From: Adiantum capillus-veneris
Lineage: Eukaryota > Streptophyta > Polypodiopsida > Polypodiales > Pteridaceae
Direction: 5' to 3'
Assembly (NCBI GenBank): GCA_014529385.2
Contig: CM043943.1
Coordinates: 97,368,355 to 97,432,354 of the forward strand
Length of the DNA stretch: 64,000 nt
The notes beneath the pieces were generated by a model that had not been told where the DNA came from, searched no databases, and saw only the letters and a program-made list of their open reading frames with translations. Below are positions 24,863 through 36,990 of this stretch, piece by piece (position 1 is the first letter of the stretch; each line of letters starts with the position of its first letter). Made by a program: the position numbers and the translations under genes.

Positions 24863-25432
24863 CTACCAGAGGGTTGGAGCAAGGTTAGGGGCCATCAACT
24901 CGTATCCCAATGCACCTTGCTCGATGATCTTCTTGATCTTTTTGCTTTTGGCCCGTGCAATAGCAACTGCCTCATTGTAAATTTTTAGGCTTTCAAAATC
25001 CACTTTTTCTTGAACCTTGGGATGCAAACATGCCATGCATTTTTCCAACTTAAAGTACTCACCGCCACCTGCCAACTGCATGGAAACTGCAAAACCCCTC
25101 CAATGATCTTCAAATTGGGCAAGAAAAGCCCCAAATTCCTTGTTCACATCCTACTTCAAATTCTTCAATCTTGCATCTCAATCAATAGGAGATACCTCTT
25201 TTCAAAAGTCCTCTAGAAATTGAGTCCGCAAAGCTAGCCACATGAACCTTGGTTCAACTTCCAAAGCATAAAACCAAGTCTTTGCCCTTCCTTGCATCAA
25301 CAATGGAGCTGTATGCATCTTGTTATCCTCGGTAGGCATATGCAATGACATTATATATAGATCAAAGTTGGCCATCAACTCTTTTGGATCTTCTTCTCCG
25401 GTGAAAATCGGACCATAACCTCTTGCTTCCAT
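24863..25432 (-). pseudogene. Gypsy-A gag, broken
   Basis: The likely start is the ATG at 25432-25430, about 60 bases after the primer-binding site. The frame reads GPIFTGEEDPKELMANFDLY, typical of plant retrotransposon gag, stops at 25202 and resumes at 25147-24863. No zinc knuckle is visible before the protease region. Unlike Gypsy-B there is no space for accessory genes before gag. Confidence 0.78.
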
Positions 25433-25489
25433 CTCTTCTTGATGAAAAAAAGCTTCTTTGATCAAACTTGAAGAGTAATCAGATGCTCC

Positions 25490-25504
25490 TCTGTGCGGGC
25501 ACCA
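25490..25504 (-). other. Gypsy-A primer-binding site
   Basis: The minus strand reads TGGTGCCCGCACAG, five bases after the LTR end. It shares the TGGTGCC core with the other Gypsy elements of the window. Confidence 0.7.
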
Positions 25505-25509
25505 AAAGA

Positions 25510-27580
25510 TGGATAGGGGGAAAAGGGAACACACTCGGAACACAAACAATCTACTTATCTATAGCCACCCCAATCCTCTAGAGTTCACCTTCAAAACTCG
25601 ACAATTTTTCCTACAAATTGTCATCTGCAAATGACTGTACGCACACAATCCTTGCACTAGAAATTGACAATACACCACACCAACTTTGCGGATTGACAGA
25701 TTCCACACAACACAAACCACTCTCTCTTTCTCTCTCACACTCACACCACAGGTCCGGGGACGCACACACTTCTCAAACTGGCACCAGATAGCGAGGATAG
25801 AGCAAAGACAAGAAGGGGGGAATAGGGGAAGGAGACGACAACAAACTTGGGTATGTATTACTTCAATAATTGACAAGAAACACCTGTTACAACCCCAGAA
25901 ACGTTTTTCATTTTAAAAAAATGGCTGTGGCGTCTCTAGTACGACGAGCAACAAACAGTTTTGGCAATGCTTGGCATCGCCTCGGAGTGACTCCCCTCTT
26001 GAGAATGCGAGCAAGGTCCCTGTGGTGCCCTCATTGGCTCAAAGAAACCTCGAACACTTCTCCTTCTCTGTCATTGGAGGTTCCACCTCAAGCTTTGTAT
26101 TCTTCACCTTCAATTTCCTGCGCAAATACTTTTTCCCAAGCTCTTATGAGAGCATCTCTTCTTCTTCTCCTCTGGCTCGCAAAGAAAGCACCCTCTCTTT
26201 AGCCAAAATCGGGCCTCCAAGCTGTGGGCTATGCCCCCTTTCTATTTTCGGCCACCCTTTTCTATTTTTGGCTCCCACCTTCCATGCAAGGCCCCCCTTA
26301 ATTTTTCTTTTCTTGGAATTCACCCCACTGCATGAACAACCCCCTATGCGAATCATGAACGGCTCTGTTGATGCTCTCACATGTAATCCTCAGAAAACTT
26401 GGGCGCATGAACTGTATCAAATTGGGTGCCATGTCAGCATGTCATGCCGCCCATTGTGCCCCACCAAAATCAGTGTGCCTCCCAAAATAGCCCCCACCAT
26501 CGCACTCGGTCACGAGCAGAGCCCATAGCGTCTTCGTGCATTGCCACCATTGCTCACCACGCATAGGAGCTTCAAAGAGTTCTTTTGAGATGCCCTTATG
26601 GAGGGATTCCTTGCGCCCATATAGTGTGGTTGTATGGATTTTTCTCATGCATGTGCGATAGAAAGTGGACACATGGATGTCCCTAGCTACTCCTAGCTCC
26701 CCTTAACTCACAAGTTCACCAAAATTCCTTCAAACCTTCAACAAAACCCCCATTTTTTCCCCAGCTTCTTCTGTCTGCAATTGGGTGCTCACTGATCCAA
26801 TGATCTGGCCGTCGAATCTCAGTGGAAGACTTGGTTCCCCGCTTGAGCATGCCCAGACCCTAGCGCCTTTTGAATTTCTCACGCGCTCCAACCCATGCAA
26901 CAAAAGCTTGAAAAAAATATATGGTCCTGCACTATTTACAACTGCAGCCAACTTCCATTTTTGATATCTTGCTGATCCAATGCCCGATTGATGAGCGGTA
27001 ACTTCCCATGGCCTTTACTTGCCTCATAGAATGCATACAACTCCCGGTAAAGCTCCAAAATCATCAGATGTCACATCTACCGAGGCAGCCAACCTGACAC
27101 AACCCTCGCCCCCGGTGAAAATTCATCTCACAATATCTTGGCATCCGAGACTCAGGTTGTCAATCTGAAAAGACCAACACGCTCCATAAATCAAGCACTA
27201 CACACCCATAGCTCCAAACAGCATGGGACTACCTAGAATCATTTGGCTCGTGCGTCTCAGATATGTGCAACCATATCTAGCTTCAAAGCTCTGTATCTTG
27301 CACATCGTGGCTCCGTTTGATGAGCCGTCTGGACCTGCTCCTTAGCACTTGCAGCTCTACATTACCAAGCCAAAAATCATCACCTTGATCGTCCTTTGCT
27401 TGTCACCTTGTGTGGACCAATCTGGAACCCTTTTGGCCTATAAAACTACATAAAGCATACATCACTACTGCCAGTTGCCTACCCAAGATCTCCACATTTG
27501 CTCTAGCCCTCTTCCATGCATCTGTATGCATACATACCACTGCTTGTGCCCTCTACTAGGGTCGACACACTTTGGCTGCA
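25510..27580 (-). repeat. Gypsy-A 5' LTR (right on the plus strand)
   Basis: Plus-strand ends TGGATAGGGG and TTTGGCTGCA. Homology with the left LTR ends three bases further on. Confidence 0.85.
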
Positions 27581-29089
27581 CCAACGCCTCTCGAATCATA
27601 TCACTATTAGCATCAAAACCATTGTTGATGGCTGCCATATCTTTGACTTGGCTATCGTACCATGGAACAACTTGAAGCCCATCAAATCTACATGTGAACA
27701 TGGATTCGACTCCATATTTGGTGTAATAATGGCCTCGTCCATTAGCAATATGCAAGATAAGTCTGTTAAATGTTTTCTTTTTCTTTGTTGGTTTCCTCTA
27801 CCTTTTTAGGTTTCTCTTCTTCTTTGCACTTGCCTTGGATGCACACTCTTTCCTCTTCAACATAAAGAAAGGCCAACCCTTCTTGTGGCCCGTCATTTTG
27901 CTGGTAGAACATGGGATTGTTTGTGGGAGGTTTCTAAGGGTTGGGTTGCCGAAAACCGTTAGACCTCTTTCAAGATCAAAGGCTTCCCTTTCCCTTTCCA
28001 AGCATGCAGTTCTCTATGATGGCTCTTCTACTTTCATTGGTGGTGGAGCTTAGCCTCTCTTATACTTTTTGCTTGCCCTTGTTATTTTTCCTCTTTTCTT
28101 CCTCAATGCTAGAAGGTTGTTGTGTATCTTCAACGGTGTTTTCTTGCTCTAAGTCTTTGGTAGCTTCCTCCAGCTAATTTGTGGTTGTTGTTGCTTCCTC
28201 TTCCAACTCATCGACTCTCACTAGTATCTTTTTGAGTTTGGTAGAGATGAGAGTTACCCTTGGCAGTGGTGGTTTTTATTTTGCTTATTTGTCTCTTTGG
28301 ATTAGCCAATCATTCTATGTAGAAGCAGATGATAGATATTCTACTTTCCCTATAGCATGATGTGCAGATTGAGTGACTATTTCTAGATCTTGCAATTATG
28401 TTATAGTGATCGGTTTCTTCAACTTTGCAAGTGCTATGTGTGCAGACTCGTATGGTTTATTGGTACATTCATTTGGCTTCTTGTAACTATGTTAATATTG
28501 ATGCCATGACAAGGTTTGGACAAGTTTACTTGGTTGGCTTCTTGTTGGCAAAGTGGAAATACTAAAGGTACAGTCTTCGAGCATCTTTTGTACTTCTCTT
28601 TGCTTTAGGTGAACAAAGGAGGTTGAAGATCTTGTAGATGTTTTGTTAGTTGCTAAGTCTCAGTGGCTCATTGTGTGTCCTTTCATTGGAATCTTGAGTG
28701 ATCTTGCAATTGCCACTCTATTTTCTATGAGATTTTCCTCTAGAAGTGTGTTTTTATGGTAAAAAATAGTAGCAATGTCATCTCCTTGATGGATGACTTT
28801 GGAAATCCACACTACAGGGAAATAACTCTAGAAACTCCTTCAAACCCACCTTCTCTAATAAGGGCTTCACTATTGGTGCCTTGACCAATATCTAAGTAAC
28901 ATGTGTAGATCCACTTTGGCTCCATCTGCACCCTTAAAAATCCCATTGTACATGGTCACCCACTAAGCCTCTAACTACTCTTTGCTCACTCATGTGACAT
29001 TCACCTCTTTCACTAATTACTCTTCTAGATGGTAAGGGGGTAGTTCTACCAGCTTCTTGTTCATTCACATAGCTCTTGCAATAAGGGCC

Positions 29090-29091
<2 letters not shown>
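27581..29091 (-). pseudogene. Probable gag-region remnant of an old retroelement
   Basis: Minus-strand translation gives broken, charged stretches such as a Glu-rich segment near 28060-28260 and a basic Lys-rich segment near 27800-27900, in a style typical of gag C-termini. There are no intact motifs, LTR ends or catalytic boxes. It may be a further piece of a Gypsy-A-like element. Weakly supported. Confidence 0.3.
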
Positions 29092-29139
<48 letters not shown>

Positions 29140-29152
29140 TATATATATATAT
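29092..29152. repeat. (TA)n microsatellite
   Basis: Almost pure TA dinucleotides with one AAA interruption. Confidence 0.97.
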
Positions 29153-29806
29153 TCAAGGCTTGCTTTTCTATAATTCTAGGCATATCAAACCTTATATTAA
29201 AACTACTAGCAGACATGCACAGAGAAGGAAAACCAAAATTTAAAAGTTTGCCAAATCTTATAATAGTTATGCCTAATATATAGAAGTGTGCATATGGACT
29301 TGGAATTGGTGCAAGTCATCAGTAATGGATACTCTAGTGTTGTGGAACATGTGTGTTAAGTTTGGTTGGGTTTGGTGCTCATTTGTGGGAGATAGGCTCC
29401 AAAACAGATTCGCTTTTCTGCTATCGGACTGAAATGATGATAACTTGAGGTAGGCATGGCCATTTTGAATGAAATTTGGCATAAGTGTATTAAAATAAGT
29501 GTACCCCTTGTTGCTACTGCACCCCTCTCCAGTCGCCATCGATCCCCCTTCCCTACGCCTGTTGCTCGCCCTCCCCCACTATCGCACTGCCTTGCATCAG
29601 CCTTCCCACCCTCGCCTTTTGCTACCCACTTCCCTCATCCCCTCCCCTCGTGCTGGCTGCTGCCTCCTGCCTCCTCCCCCCCCCCCCATCCCCTGCTCCT
29701 GTGCATCTTGGACCTTCAACAGGGGACTAGAAAATCTTCAGCAACCCTTCGTTCTCTTGGTAGTGCTTTTGCTACAAGCCGTGCGTCTTGGGAGGGATAG
29801 CCCTTC
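29153..29806. other. Gene-free, C-rich low-complexity stretch
   Basis: Contains a C-run near 29678-29690 and CCT/CCC-rich text (29500-29720), giving proline-rich frames without any recognisable domain. Confidence 0.5.
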
Positions 29807-30214
29807 TTGAGGACACCACTTTTGGTTGAGGCCTCCCCTTTTGCAACAGTCCCTCTAGGAGATCCCAATTTTGAAATTGGTCAACATTGGGATGCCTTCG
29901 ACTACAACTTTACCCGTTTCCTCCGTGACCCTTCTTTTGACTTTGAGGAAGCCTGCCTCCGAGGACATGTAGTATTGTTGGCATTCAGGGATAGAGAGGC
30001 ACTGGATACAACTATTGTATTTTCCTTTCTAGTGTGTGGCCGAGATCACACTGAGAGAACGTTGCATTCAATTTTGGATTGACTGCAGGCCTAGGCTGTA
30101 GAGTTTTCACACCAGACAATAATCTGGGAGTGACGGACGTGATACAGACACTATGGCCACTGGCCAAGACCTATGTGACACCCCAGACGCATTTGGATGT
30201 AGGCATACTGTGGC

Positions 30215-30462
30215 CTTGGGGGGGTCACTATGTATAAATTGTGTATATCACATGCGTTCAAGGACTATATTTTTAAACTCCTTATCTATAAATTTTTGAC
30301 AAATAAAATATACCCTTTTCCTTTTCAATCGATATATTTTATTTTTAATCTCATTTTATGGTACCCTTCTATATGCGAAAATATGAGAAGAAATAAAAAT
30401 TAATAACCCCTTCTGTTGCACTCACGGGATAGTCACTTAATTATTATGTGACCCCCCCCAAG
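30215..30462. mobile_element. MITE family 2, copy B, nested in the LINE remnant
   Basis: Ends are CTTGGGGGGGTCAC and GTGACCCCCCCCAAG. The interior is AT-rich and is the reverse complement of the copy at 6839-7092. It interrupts the LINE between its two coding-like parts, so it inserted later. Confidence 0.75.
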
Positions 30463-31130
30463 ATTGTGGTTTACCTCTTTGCAGACACTTAGAACATTTT
30501 GAGCTATGTTTTTGTCCATGAGGATTCTTGGTCTGAGGATGTTGCTTTACGAACTGCGAGCACTTCGTGGGCTTGGGTCGTAAAGCATATGCATACACGC
30601 CTCTTTTGGGGTCACTCAGATGCGGACTATTCCCCCCAATTTCCAGCCTCAAAGTTTGTGGCTCGCTGCAACAACAATGTCAATTTTCACTCACTGATCC
30701 ATGACGATTGTCTCATGGAACGTGGGTCTATGTGGACCTAGTTTGTGTGGTAGAGGAGCCGCCTGCAATAGGAGTTACAGAGATGTCTTGTGGAAGGCAA
30801 GATTGATATTCTCCTACAGGAGCATCATCTATGTGATAGCTGTATTTGACAATGTGGTAAAATTTTGCTGGGCCACTCTGAGGCTTTTTGATCAGTTGAC
30901 TTTGGGTTAGGAGGCATTTTGGGCATGGTATATATGACTATTGTGGATTCATGGCATCCAACCATTGTGACGAGGGAATTTTAGTGCCAGACAGGGCACA
31001 ATGGATTACTTTATAGGTTCAGGGTTGCATTATGGGTTTCTTGAACATCTATGTGCCCAATCATGCGAGTGGTCGGGCCGATTTTTGGGCACATATAGTG
31101 GGGTCCTTGCCTCACACAGAGCACTGTTGT

Positions 31131-31133
<3 letters not shown>

Positions 31134-31161
<28 letters not shown>

Positions 31162-31162
31162 G
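31134..31162. repeat. (GT)n plus G-run
   Basis: A TG dinucleotide run followed by about 18 G. It lies inside the LINE endonuclease region. Confidence 0.9.
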
Positions 31163-31934
31163 AGGACTTCAACATGTTGGAGGACCCCTCAGGTAGGATG
31201 GGGAGGCAACCATGCTACAATGCATTGAACAACTATTCATGACCATGAGGATCTCTGATGTATGGCAACATGCAAGATTTGTACGACATTAAGATAGCCT
31301 CTATTTCTCTTGGTCAGATAGGAGAGTAGGAGGGGTGAATGTGTTGAGGATAGAACGGTTCTATGCTAGGAACCTTTTTTTGGCAAGGGAGGAGCAATAT
31401 GCATTTTGGTAGGCACCACCTTCTCTAATCATGTGTCAATAACCCTTACGATTTCAGACACATAGAGGAGTGGTAGCAGGATGTTGCGAATCTTGAGAGA
31501 CTCTTATTGGACACAGAGCTACAAGAGCAGGTTGTGCCGCTTTGGATAGAGAGCTTGGATAGTTAGGGCTCCCCTGTTTTTGATAGGGTGGACGCGAGCC
31601 TCATAGAGATTAGTCGTTTCTTTCTCCAAGAGTCTTCCACTTGATTGACGTGGTCGGTGTGTGATACACAATCGGCTCAAGCCGAGGTTTCCTGGCAGGT
31701 CATAACACTACCTTGTTCCTAGGGAGGGTTGTGGATCATAGGCCCAACACAACAGAGTAGAGAAGTCCTTGGGAAGTTGGTGATCAGAGGTCTTCTTCTA
31801 GGTGGGGAGCCCTAGAAGGAGCTGTTGTTGTCATAAAATTTAATATCTAGATAACCCAAATATATTCTCATATTAAACTGATCATTTAATGTGGGAGAAT
31901 AAACGGGAGTAAGAGTTATAATAGAGACATGTGA

Positions 31935-32132
31935 TTCTAGACTTATCTCAGTAGGGGACCAAAAGGAGGGATGGTTGCATCTCAATAGGGGCCCAAAAGG
32001 AGACGGTCTACCAAAGAGCAATGTGTCATAAGTGCTTCTAGACTTATCTCCACAAGGGACCAAGAGGAGAGATGGTTACATCTCAATATGGGTCCAAAAG
32101 GAGGTAGTCTATCAAAGAGAAATGTGCATCTA
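31935..32132. repeat. Tandem repeat, about 101-bp unit, two copies
   Basis: TTCTAGACTTATCTC starts both units (31935 and 32036). Each continues with GGGACCAA-AGGAG, ATGGTT-CATCTCAATA and AAAGAG-AATGTG. Moderately diverged and non-coding. Confidence 0.8.
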
Positions 32133-32249
32133 ATGGAGCTTAAAAGACCTTAGGGCTAGCTTCATTAAAGACCTCCAATAGTTAGTTTTAAAAGTCATTT
32201 GACCTTAGGCAAGGGCTGAGCTTGATGTGGGCACCTGAACTAATCTTGA

Positions 32250-32575
32250 GGTGCTTGTCGTGCTTGATGACTAAGGTGCTTGAGGTGCTTGCCGTGCTTG
32301 ATGACTAAGGTGCATGCTTGATGACTAAGGTGCTTGTCATGCTTGATGACTAAGGTACTTGAGGTGCTTGTCATACTTAATGAGGAAGGTGCTTGAGAAG
32401 CTTCCCATGCATAGGGGGTAAGGTGCTTGAGTCAAAACAAAACCCTACAAACTTAATGAGCAAGGTGCTTGAGAAGCTTCCCATGCATGGGGGGTAAGGT
32501 GCTTGAGTCAAAAAGAGACCCTCCAAACTTAATGAGGAAGGTGCTTGAGAAGCTTCGTATGCATGAAAATCCCAA
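32250..32575. repeat. Minisatellite with nested units
   Basis: Irregular copies of a unit of about 33 bases built on GAGGTGCTTG and CTTGATGACTAAGGTGCTT (32250-32370) pass into about 2.5 copies of a longer unit of about 85 bases holding ACTTAATGAG, AAGGTGCTTGAGAAGCTTC and CATGCAT (32365-32575). Shared GGTGCTTGA cores suggest one arose from the other. Confidence 0.85.
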
Positions 32576-32950
32576 AGTTAGGGGAATCTTTGACTTAACC
32601 TTCCACTCACCCAAAGGGCACCCCTTTTCTCAAAGGGCACATGGGACACATGTCACACTCTCCCTATGCTTAACCACATGGTGTGCTTGAATGCTATTGG
32701 TTGGGCTAAAGAGGGGTCCAACGATCTTCTAGTTCCATCCAACAAATATCTAGATATTTTCAAGCTCTCTCTCTCTCTCCCTCTCTCTCTCTAAGGGGTA
32801 AGGAGGACACTTGTCCAAAGACTACCCATGTACTTGAATGCATGCTGCATGTGATTGGCTAGGGGGGAGAGGGGTCCAATGACCTTGAAACATGTGTAAA
32901 AGCTACAACTCGCCCCAAGAAAGCAAGGGGGTGCTGAGGGGATATACACC

Positions 32951-33023
<73 letters not shown>

Positions 33024-33103
33024 ATTTTGTGGAATCATTCTCACTTGGTGAAAGTTGAGGAACTCAACCCCCTTCTCCAATCTTGTGACAAGTGAGAGCC
33101 TAC
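32576..33103. repeat. Gene-free stretch with (CT)n and a long (CA)n run
   Basis: A CT patch lies at about 32765-32792 and an almost pure CA run at 32952-33020. No gene. Confidence 0.85.
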
Positions 33104-34060
33104 ATGTTGGAAGAGCGACTCACACACCCATGAAGTGCATGCAAACACTACCTAGATCAACATAATGTCAATCGAGGACACAGATGACACGATAGGCACA
33201 CGGAGGAAATCTCTTTAGCTTGTCAGGCTGAGACCATCCTACACATACAACACTATGGAAGGCCAAATAAACCACAATCAAGAACCTCACTGCTCTCAAC
33301 TACACCACATAGCCACATACACACATACGGAAGATAACTCACCTAATCATGCCAGATTCATACGAAACTTAAGGAACACCATCCCCTCACTAGGATACAC
33401 CTGTCCCTAAGCTTCTACACTCAAAACGCTCACTCTAAACCCATCTGCGGAAAACGCATAGGATGACAGAGCAGAATTTTGAAAGTGCCCAAAACTGAAA
33501 TATATGAGTACGAATGCGTAGCTTATGTCGCCACGATTCTATAGACTACTAGAACGCAGAAAACAGATATCGTTTGATACACTTACGGCCACAAATAGCT
33601 CGTAGATGTGTCGGCGTGTGTGCTTCGTCTCGCGTGGAATGCTTGGCGTTGTCGCGTAGCTCTCCTCGAGCCTACAGCAATGGTGCAGTCGAATCTCCCG
33701 TGTGTTGAGCAAGCCGGGCGTAGCTAGAGGATAAAGCTCACGCTCACTCTCTTTCTCTCTCACACACAGTAGACGGCAGCGCTAAGTTTTGATTATGATT
33801 AAAGTCTTCCTCTTCAAAATGACCTAGGTACCTTATATACTAAGGCTACCTTAGGTTTAACCAAAAATGGGGTTGAAAGGGTCAAATGGCTTTGTATTTA
33901 CAATCTGGAAGTGCCATTGCACCCCGGCTTCTGAAACTAGAATAACTACTCATTACAAATGACGTTTATAGCCATAATTCGCAGCATTTCATAACTCGCA
34001 AAAGATAAGACTTTGGTACGAAACTTGAGTTTTGTTGTGTTGTTGACCCAGCGGTCAACA
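33104..34060 (-). repeat. Lone minus-strand LTR (3' LTR of a mostly missing element)
   Basis: The minus strand begins with the palindrome TGTTGACC-GCTG-GGTCAACA (34060-34041) directly after a purine tract AAGGGGGGAG (34070-34061), the usual end of a retroelement internal region. A TATA-type TATATAAG lies at 33839-33832. The far end is a guess at TG near 33104; no partner LTR was found in the window. Confidence 0.5.
33832..33839 (-). promoter_or_regulatory. TATA box inside the lone LTR
   Basis: TATATAAG on the minus strand, about 220 bases into the LTR, where a retroelement promoter is expected. Confidence 0.45.
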
Positions 34061-34071
34061 CTCCCCCCTTC
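34061..34071 (-). other. Polypurine tract of the lone LTR element
   Basis: Minus-strand GGAAGGGGGGAG abuts the LTR start. Confidence 0.6.
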
Positions 34072-35774
34072 CGCGTTCATGTCGTCCCCGACATGACTTG
34101 ATTGTCGATGGCGATGTGGTCTTTGCTATCATTTTGGCTTCATCTGTTGCACTGCTTGTAACTTTGTCAAACCACAACAAGAACTATGATCCATTAGAGC
34201 GGACATCGATCATCATAACCATTCATCTTTTGAGATCCTTTGATTACTTTTATGTTTTCTCTTCTTCATTGGGGACTTCTTTGCTCCTGTGCAATCATGT
34301 TGTTAGTGTTGTCTGCAACTTTGTCATTGTAGTCCATTCGTCGACTCACCATTGAGGAGAAGTATGCTATGATCTGAAATTGTTGCTGCAATTCATTTGT
34401 CAATTGATTTGAGTAGCATTTCCTTAGTGTTGATGTAGAAGGAATATGTACAAGAGGATGGTGATATGTGTCTTTAGATTAGGGTCTAAAACCTGGATGA
34501 ACAAAGGGAAAAAATCCGGTGGGAAAAAAATGCCTTTGGTATACGCTCTTATTGGAGTTGAGCAGTTGAACGCGAAGTACATGTTCATGAAAGGTGAGTG
34601 CTTGGGTGAAACACGGAAAGAGTGCCTGATGCAAGTGCCAATTATGGGACACTCTATATGAATATGAGAAATTTGTCACCAAAAGCATGCAATGTGAAAG
34701 AAGGAGATGATGGTTGTTTCGAGGAATAAATGTAGCACATGTGACATCAAAAGATGTCTCAATAGCTTCCACCTTTCCAAGAAGGGTTTTCGATGTAGAA
34801 GTTTCTCCACTCGTATCTCACTGTGCTCAGTACGTGAGTGTCTTTTGGACCTTCTCCTTCACTTCACCAGACTTAAGTACTTAGACTTCGACTCTTTTGC
34901 TCACCTATACCAGCATGAGCGACACAACGTAAATATGCTCAACTCTTCCAGCTTGAGCAGTACCTAGAATAGCTAAGACGCTTAGACCACAGAGAATATT
35001 ACTTGAAGCTTTGGGACTAACACCTCACTCATTTTGTGGCTTAGCTACTCGACTCTGACTTTTATGACTTGTTGGTTGCCTGTTGACACTGCTTTGTGAC
35101 AAGTTCTTTGGCTGTTGTAGTGGCTGCCGAGACATTCTTTGTGAAGTTTCATTGTTTTACTGTACCTTCTTCTCTTTGTAGTGCTCAGGCCTCTCGTCAG
35201 TCTTTTCTTCATGTGGATTATGGATTTTTTTATTTTTTCTTAAAAATAAATAGAGAAAATGTTAAAAAAACTTAACAAAAGAAAAATCATTCAAATAGAA
35301 ATCTAAATACTATATACACTATACACATGTCCCTAGGGGCTCATATATGGATTTTGTCCCCATACTCCTCTGTAACACTACTATGAGGCCATATACTCTA
35401 AATTTAGTCAAAAAATTATCACAATAAAATGAAAAAATTCAATGCCTCTCACAAAACATTTCCCTCTAATAGTCATAATGTTAGGTCCGCATTCAGAATG
35501 CCTCCCCCCTTCCTATTTGGAGTCATCCTTTACGACAGGGTATCGCAAAGGGTATGTGTTGTGCTTGGGCAATTAAAAGTTGTGCCTATGCAGGCCTTGT
35601 AATCTAGCCCTATTATGCATACACAGTCAATGCATGGAAAAGATTTATGTAGTGCAAGATGTGGGTATAAGAAATTTGCTTATTGGCATTTGTTGGCGAG
35701 GCTTCCTATTCTAAGCAATGTAATGGTATTTGAAGCTCCTGTATCATTGCTTGATTGAAGCGAATTGCTCTCTT
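34072..35774. other. Internal retroelement DNA without a recognisable gene
   Basis: By position this is the 3' internal part of the element ending in the lone LTR. Short frames occur on both strands, none with motifs I know. Confidence 0.4.
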
Positions 35775-36990
35775 CTAACTGTACTGTAATCGTAGGAAGA
35801 ATTGTAAGAATTCAAGCGGCGATGCACTGACAACAGTTTTGTTGTTCTTCTTTAGGACCCATTTCTTTGCGATTATTGGCTGTTTTGTTGCTGGCTCTCG
35901 TTTGGGAACCCATACTTGCCCGTGCTTCGTTTGTGTTTGAAGAGACTTCTTTGGGATCCACCTTTTTGTTGTGTGAGTCAATAGTGGTCTTTGCTTCAGC
36001 CCTTGTACGCTTGGTTGGGGACGGGATTCAGGCTTTGAAAGTTGATACTGTGGTTGTTTTGGAATCCAAATGAATTCCTGACTTTTTTGTGCTTGAATCA
36101 ACTTCTTTGGAGCCCAAACCTGAGTTGTGAAAGCTTGCAATTTTGTGATATTCTTACCCGTTCGTGCATGCTTTCCTTGTTTTTGTTTTGGTGTTGGATC
36201 TTGTGATTTGTCATTAGAGATCTTTGTCTTCTTGATCCATATCTGTTTTTGGCCGATCTGGCTTTTTGGTATCCAGATATGTCGAGCTTTTTGGCTTTGA
36301 CTTGTTGTCCTATTCTTTTGACCTGTCATGGTTGTTGCTGAAGGGGTTGGTGATAGTGATGGCCTGAGTTGATGATAGGGGATGTCGTAAGATTCATCAC
36401 TATCGCTACTATCCTCAGCAAGGTTGACTTCTTGTACTTTCCCTTGATTTTTTGACTGGTAGTGGAAAGTTACTATCTGTTTGCTCGTGGGTGGTAGTTT
36501 CTTGGAGGACTTTTCTAGCCCATTGATTAGAGCATTGTTAGCTTGTTGCTCTGGTCGTATTCCTCCTAGCTGAGTCTTTGCATTCTTATTAGGATCCATG
36601 TATGAGGATGCTTGTGGTGGCTGTGTCTTCACCGAGGACTTTGGAATCCACTTTTGATGCACTTTATTCATGTAGCGATGACATTGATTCCCGGGTCGTT
36701 GATCTTCTTGAAGCTCGAAGTGTTCTACAGAGTCATAGAACTCGTCGTCTTCTTCATCTTTTGATTCTCCACATTTCTTTGTTTGCTCCTTATGTTGAGA
36801 GCTTGTTGATGTCTGGTTCGCTTCGTTTTCCTGGATTACACTCATTGCAAAATAAGGAACGACATCATAGCCATTTTCATCACAAAACTTTGTTGTGGGA
36901 GCATCCTCCACGACGCACACGTCCAGAGTAGCCAAGATGTGTTCCCATCCAAAAGGCTCTAACTCTTCTTCAGGAAATGGTTCTGGGATA
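35775..36990 (-). CDS. Trp-Pro-Lys repeat ORF of a minus-strand retroelement, 5' end cut off
   Basis: An open frame of about 405 codons runs leftwards. The first part is acidic (EPFPEEELEPFGW, later a DEEDDEFYD stretch). The rest is Gln/Lys/Ser-rich and carries about eight W-[IVA]-P-K or related units (KWIPKSS, IWIPKSQ, VWAPKKL, IWIPKQP, RWIPKKS, VWVPKRE and variants). Similar W-V-P-K linkers occur between gag and protease in plant Copia proteins, so it may derive from such a region. The frame runs without a stop into the Gypsy-B array at 36990; the ATG at 37004 belongs to Gypsy-B sequence, so the true N-terminus is missing. No catalytic motif is visible. Function unknown. Confidence 0.5.

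Larger units (their letters stand above)
19143..27580 (-). mobile_element. Gypsy-A: decayed Gypsy retrotransposon with 2-kb LTRs
   Basis: Two long direct repeats (19143-21185 and 25510-27580) enclose minus-strand gag, RT, RNase H, a second RNase H and integrase in Gypsy order. Reading on the minus strand, the right LTR is the 5' LTR and is followed by a TGGTGCCC primer-binding site. The left LTR is preceded on the minus strand by a purine-rich tract (21189-21205 on plus is CT-rich). The LTRs differ by many substitutions and small indels, clearly older than the neighbouring Copia. All frames carry stops. The flanks GACAC and CCAAC do not match, so the target duplication is lost or the ends were rearranged. 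Confidence 0.88.
29807..31700 (+). pseudogene. LINE (non-LTR retrotransposon) remnant with APE-type endonuclease pieces
   Basis: A first piece at 29807-30082 looks coding but is unassigned. From 30694 the frames give endonuclease landmarks split between frames: TIVSWNV at 30697, DILLLQEHHL near 30805, GGDFNMLEDPS near 31163, and RIERFYARN near 31350. The order and spacing fit the apurinic-type endonuclease of plant L1 elements. No RT domain follows; frames decay by about 31700. A MITE (30215-30462) and a GT/G run (about 31134-31162) interrupt it. Confidence 0.75.

Noticed and set aside
19138-27585. Target-site duplication for Gypsy-A
   Set aside because: Bases flanking the two LTR ends (GACAC and CCAAC or ACGCC) do not match under any boundary I tried.
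29456-29810. Proline-rich ORFs of 103-114 codons
   Set aside because: Product of a C-rich low-complexity stretch with a C-run; no start context or homology.
32250-32575. CRISPR-like array
   Set aside because: Units are irregular, adjacent and without unique spacers; the context is a plant minisatellite.
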